Positions 5,179-7,298 of a stretch of 7,298 nucleotides of DNA are shown here, piece after piece. The notes below the pieces were generated by a model. It was not told the DNA's origin, did not search any database, and was given only the letters and a program-made list of their open reading frames with translations. The position numbers were made by a program, and so were the translations under genes. Each line of letters begins with the position of its first letter. Position 1 is the first letter of the stretch. The stretch comes from Thermoleophilaceae bacterium (GTDB taxonomy: Bacteria; Actinomycetota; Thermoleophilia; Solirubrobacterales; Thermoleophilaceae). The stretch covers positions 1 to 7,298 of the forward strand of contig JACCSF010000333.1 in the NCBI GenBank assembly GCA_013813135.1. Direction: 5' to 3'.

Positions 5179-6303
5179 TTAGGCCGTCGCTCCTGCCGCG
5201 TTGCGGGCGCCCTCGTGCACGATCTCGCCGTCGCGAGTGATGCAGGCCCCCTTGATGATCTCGTCCTCGAAGTCGAGCGCCAGCTCGCCTTCCTTCACCA
5301 TCAGCTCCAGCAGCGCCTGGACGTTGCGCGCGTACAGCGACGAGGCGTGATCGGGCATCGTCGAGGCCAGGTTGAACGGGCCGGCGATCGTCACGCCTTC
5401 GCGCACGACCGTCTCGCCGGGCTGGGTGAGCTCGCAGTTGCCTCCGGTCTCGGCCGCGAGGTCGACGATCACCGAGCCGGGCTTCATGTTCTTGACGGCC
5501 TGCTCGGTCACGAGCAGCGGCGCTCGGCGGCCGGGAACGGCGGCGGTGGAGATGACGGCATCCATCTTGCCGATCTCGACCGCGAGCAGCTCGCGCTGGC
5601 GCTGCTGCTCCTCCTCGGTCAGCGCGCGCGCGTAGCCGCCGGCCGCCTCGGCGTCCTCGAGGCCCATGTCCAGCTCGAGGAAGCGGGCGCCGAGCGATTC
5701 GATCTGCTCCTTGACCGCCGAGCGCACGTCGAAGGCCTGCACGATCGCCCCGAGCCGGCGCGTGGTGGCGATCGCCTGCAGGCCGGCCACGCCGGCGCCC
5801 AGCACCAGCACCTTGGCCGGCCGCACGGTGCCGGCGGCGGTGGTGAGCATCGGGAAGAAGCGGGGCAGCTGCTGGGCCGCGATCAGGCCGGCCCGGTAGC
5901 CGCCGACGGTGGCCTGCGAGGAGAGCGCGTCCATCGACTGGGCGCGCGAGATGCGCGGGATCGCCTCCATCGCGAAGCTGGTGACGCCCGCATCGGCGAG
6001 CGCTCGCACGGTCTCGGCGGCGGTCAGTGGCGCCAGGAAGCCGATCAGCACCGAGCCGCGGCGCAGGAGGCCGATCTCCTCCGCCGACGGCGGGGCGACC
6101 TTCGCGACCACCTGTCCGGAGTAGCCGTCGCCGAGCTTGGCGCCGGACTTCTCGTAGTCGGCGTCGGGGTAGTGGGCGCCCTCGCCCGCACTCGCCTCGA
6201 TGGTCACGTCGACGCCGCCGCGGCCGAGCCGCTCGACCACCTCTGGGACGAGCGCAACCCGCCGCTCGCCGCTCGCCGTTTCCTTGGGTACCGAGACGTT
6301 CAT
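5179..6303 (-). CDS. pntAA: NAD(P) transhydrogenase subunit alpha 1 (soluble NAD-binding domain I)
   Basis: A 374-residue soluble subunit, close to the roughly 380 residues of its counterpart in Rhodospirillum rubrum. It binds NAD(H) and passes hydride to domain III of PntB. V-P-K-E-x-x-x-x-E-R-R-V-A-L-V-P-E (5-21) is the alanine dehydrogenase/PNT N-terminal signature. P-R-I-S-R-A-Q-S-M-D-A-L-S-S-Q (116-130) holds the Arg, Gln and Asp that position nicotinamide. The Rossmann loop is V-L-G-A-G-V-A-G-L-Q-A (167-177), with Asp192 (F-D-V-R) ending the second strand as expected for NAD rather than NADP. The mobile-loop region is around 220-240. Alanine dehydrogenase is the main alternative but is excluded by the downstream pntAB and pntB. 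The ATG at 6301-6303 has no strong Shine-Dalgarno. It is the first gene of the operon and divergent from the DUF1254 gene. Confidence 0.96.
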   Translation of the reverse strand: MNVSVPKETASGERRVALVPEVVERLGRGGVDVTIEASAGEGAHYPDADYEKSGAKLGDGYSGQVVAKVAPPSAEEIGLLRRGSVLIGFLAPLTAAETVRALADAGVTSFAMEAIPRISRAQSMDALSSQATVGGYRAGLIAAQQLPRFFPMLTTAAGTVRPAKVLVLGAGVAGLQAIATTRRLGAIVQAFDVRSAVKEQIESLGARFLELDMGLEDAEAAGGYARALTEEEQQRQRELLAVEIGKMDAVISTAAVPGRRAPLLVTEQAVKNMKPGSVIVDLAAETGGNCELTQPGETVVREGVTIAGPFNLASTMPDHASSLYARNVQALLELMVKEGELALDFEDEIIKGACITRDGEIVHEGARNAAGATA

Positions 6304-6419
6304 CGCTGACCGGCCGGGGGTCCGGGGCGTGAGCCCCTTGGCTGCCGACCCCGGGTCGGGGGCGCGGCATGCTAGCCGAGCGAGGCGCAGGACGCGGCGC
6401 CACCGCTAGGGTGCGCGCC
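6304..6419. promoter_or_regulatory. Divergent control region between pntAA and the DUF1254 gene, with inverted repeats
   Basis: This 116-nt gap should carry promoters for both directions. It contains a 7-bp inverted repeat with one central base (CCGACCC-C-GGGTCGG, 6345-6359) and a GGGGC-GTGA-GCCCC hairpin (6324-6337). On the minus strand, TAGCAT (6374 down to 6369) fits TANNNT and would give a leader of roughly 60 nt to the pntAA start. The GGGGC hairpin would then lie in that leader. The dyad could be an operator, but GC-rich sequence yields such repeats easily. Confidence 0.35.
6407..6412 (+). promoter_or_regulatory. Candidate -10 box (TAGGGT) for the DUF1254 gene
   Basis: TAGGGT ends 7 nt before the GTG at 6420. 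The identical hexamer sits 6 nt before the SDR ATG, and both are preceded by GC (GCTAGGGT). No Shine-Dalgarno is present, so a leaderless mRNA starting at or near the G of GTG is likely. An in-frame GTG at 6411 overlaps the box and is a less likely start. Confidence 0.42.
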
Positions 6420-7298
6420 GTGCGGATCCGCCCCCGATCGCTTGCGATGCTGCTGGGACTGGCTCTGCTGGCGGCGCCGTCGGCAACGTCCGCCGCTCCG
6501 GCGCAGCCCAGTGTCCCCGCCTGCGCGCTCGGCACGTCCTCCGCCGATCTGAAGGGCTTCTTCGCCGCGGAGCTGGCCCGCACCGAGCGCCGCTTCGGCA
6601 AGCGGCCCGGGAAGCGGCTCCAGTTCGCGACCGGCGCGGCCGCGTACGTCTACGGCCTCGCCCCGGTCGCTGTCAGCGCGACGACGCAGCGCTTTCTCGA
6701 GAACCAGCTGGTGAGCATCGCGGCGCTGACCGACCCCTCGGTGCGCACGGTCGTGCTGCCGAACCACGACACCACCTACACCGTCGGCACCCTCCAGCTC
6801 GCCGCCGGCCCGCGGATTCTCGACGTGCCCGACACGGCCGGCCGCTACTACGTGATCCAGCTCTTGGACGCCTACTCGAACACGTTCGCCTACGTGGGCC
6901 GGCGCACGACGGGCACGCGAGCTGGGAGCTACGCGATCGTCGCTCCCGGCTTCAATGGCGGCCTGCCGGCCGGCGTCAAGCGCATCCAGAGCCCAACCAA
7001 CCTCGTCTGGGTGCTCGGCCGGACGCTGCTGCGCGACGCCGCCGACCTGCCCGCGGTCGCACAAGTGATGGGTGGCTACAAGGTGACCGACCTCAGCGCT
7101 TGGTCGGCGGGGGAGCCCCAGGGCTCGCTGGTGTTCGGCGCCTTCCCGACGCTGGCCGCGGTCGAGCTGCCCACCGGCGCTGACTTCTACGCCGCGCTCG
7201 GCGAGATCCTGAGCACCGATCCGGCGCCCGCGCGTGACGCCTGCGCGCTGCGCGCGTTCGCGCGCGCGGGCATCGGGCCGGGGAAGGCTCCCGAGGGC
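6420..7298 (+). CDS. Secreted DUF1254-family protein (3'-truncated)
   Basis: An open frame of 293 codons runs from GTG 6420 past the right edge without a stop. Residues 1-25 form a signal peptide: R-I-R-P-R basic start, L-A-M-L-L-G-L-A-L-L-A-A hydrophobic core, likely cleavage after A-T-S-A. The mature part matches DUF1254 (often paired with DUF1214). Landmarks are A-A-A-Y-V-Y-G-L-A-P-V (73-83), D-P-S-V-R-T-V-V-L-P-N-H-D-T-T-Y (105-120), L-D-V-P-D (134-138), G-R-Y-Y-V-I-Q-L-L-D-A-Y-S-N-T-F-A-Y-V-G (141-160), G-S-Y-A-I-V-A-P-G (169-177), and S-P-T-N-L-V-W-V-L-G-R-T (191-202). The biochemical role of the family is not established. A C-terminal DUF1214 region may follow outside the window. It is divergent from pntAA, with no evident functional link. 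Confidence 0.88.
   Translation, partial: MRIRPRSLAMLLGLALLAAPSATSAAPAQPSVPACALGTSSADLKGFFAAELARTERRFGKRPGKRLQFATGAAAYVYGLAPVAVSATTQRFLENQLVSIAALTDPSVRTVVLPNHDTTYTVGTLQLAAGPRILDVPDTAGRYYVIQLLDAYSNTFAYVGRRTTGTRAGSYAIVAPGFNGGLPAGVKRIQSPTNLVWVLGRTLLRDAADLPAVAQVMGGYKVTDLSAWSAGEPQGSLVFGAFPTLAAVELPTGADFYAALGEILSTDPAPARDACALRAFARAGIGPGKAPEG

Noticed and set aside
3777..5240. 487-codon plus-strand frame opposite pntB and pntAB
   Set aside because: It is an antisense shadow rich in His, Asp and Arg, ending in a low-complexity Ser/Arg stretch. The minus strand encodes the unmistakable transhydrogenase subunits.
5215..6309. 364-codon plus-strand frame opposite pntAA
   Set aside because: Antisense shadow with biased composition and no motifs; pntAA is certain on the other strand.
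5177..6601. Long N-terminal extension of the pntAB frame (567 codons in all)
   Set aside because: This part reads pntAA out of frame as an Arg/Ala/Gly-rich string. The true PntAB starts at the ATG at 5174-5176, matching the family length of about 90 residues.
6372..7064. 230-codon minus-strand frame opposite the DUF1254 gene
   Set aside because: It lacks recognisable motifs, while the plus strand has a signal peptide and the full DUF1254 motif set.

Overview
This window is chromosomal DNA from a very GC-rich bacterium. Codon third positions are almost all G or C, and long antisense open frames are common as a result. The gene content, the three-subunit transhydrogenase and several genes with a TANNNT box 6-8 nt before the start codon and no Shine-Dalgarno suggest a high-GC actinobacterium. 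Thermoleophilia/Solirubrobacterales-like is my best guess. That is inference from style; there is no rRNA or other marker here.

Layout, left to right. (1) The 3' end of a PfkB-family sugar/nucleoside kinase on + runs off the left edge. Its stop overlaps, tail to tail, the stop of a small single-domain rhodanese on -. A 52-codon basic ORF lies 10 nt upstream of the rhodanese on the same strand and is probably a real small gene. (2) Divergent from these is a + strand group: a secreted glycoside-hydrolase-like TIM-barrel protein, an SDR oxidoreductase overlapping it by 4 bp (ATGA), and an 89-aa protein resembling RemA/DUF370, 14 nt further on. (3) A 99-nt gap with two small hairpins precedes an 80-aa protein that looks like the front half of a GNAT acetyltransferase. 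(4) Convergent to that is a compact - strand operon, pntAA-pntAB-pntB, encoding the proton-translocating NAD(P) transhydrogenase in its split-alpha form. (5) Divergent from pntAA, across a 116-nt gap holding a GC-rich inverted repeat, is a + strand secreted DUF1254-family protein that runs off the right edge.

How the genes work together. Only the pnt operon is a clear functional unit: soluble NAD-binding domain I, membrane anchor, then membrane domain plus NADP-binding domain III. It uses the proton gradient to make NADPH from NADH. The SDR could consume NAD(P)H, but nothing ties it to the transhydrogenase beyond proximity. The window otherwise looks like ordinary housekeeping and metabolic sequence. 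I see no mobile element, CRISPR array, toxin-antitoxin or defence system, tRNA or rRNA. The most interesting points are the repeated start-proximal promoter boxes, the small ORF before the rhodanese, the GNAT-like fragment, the RemA-like protein and a REP-like hairpin motif at about 3141-3169. No gene-free stretch exceeds 300 bases.
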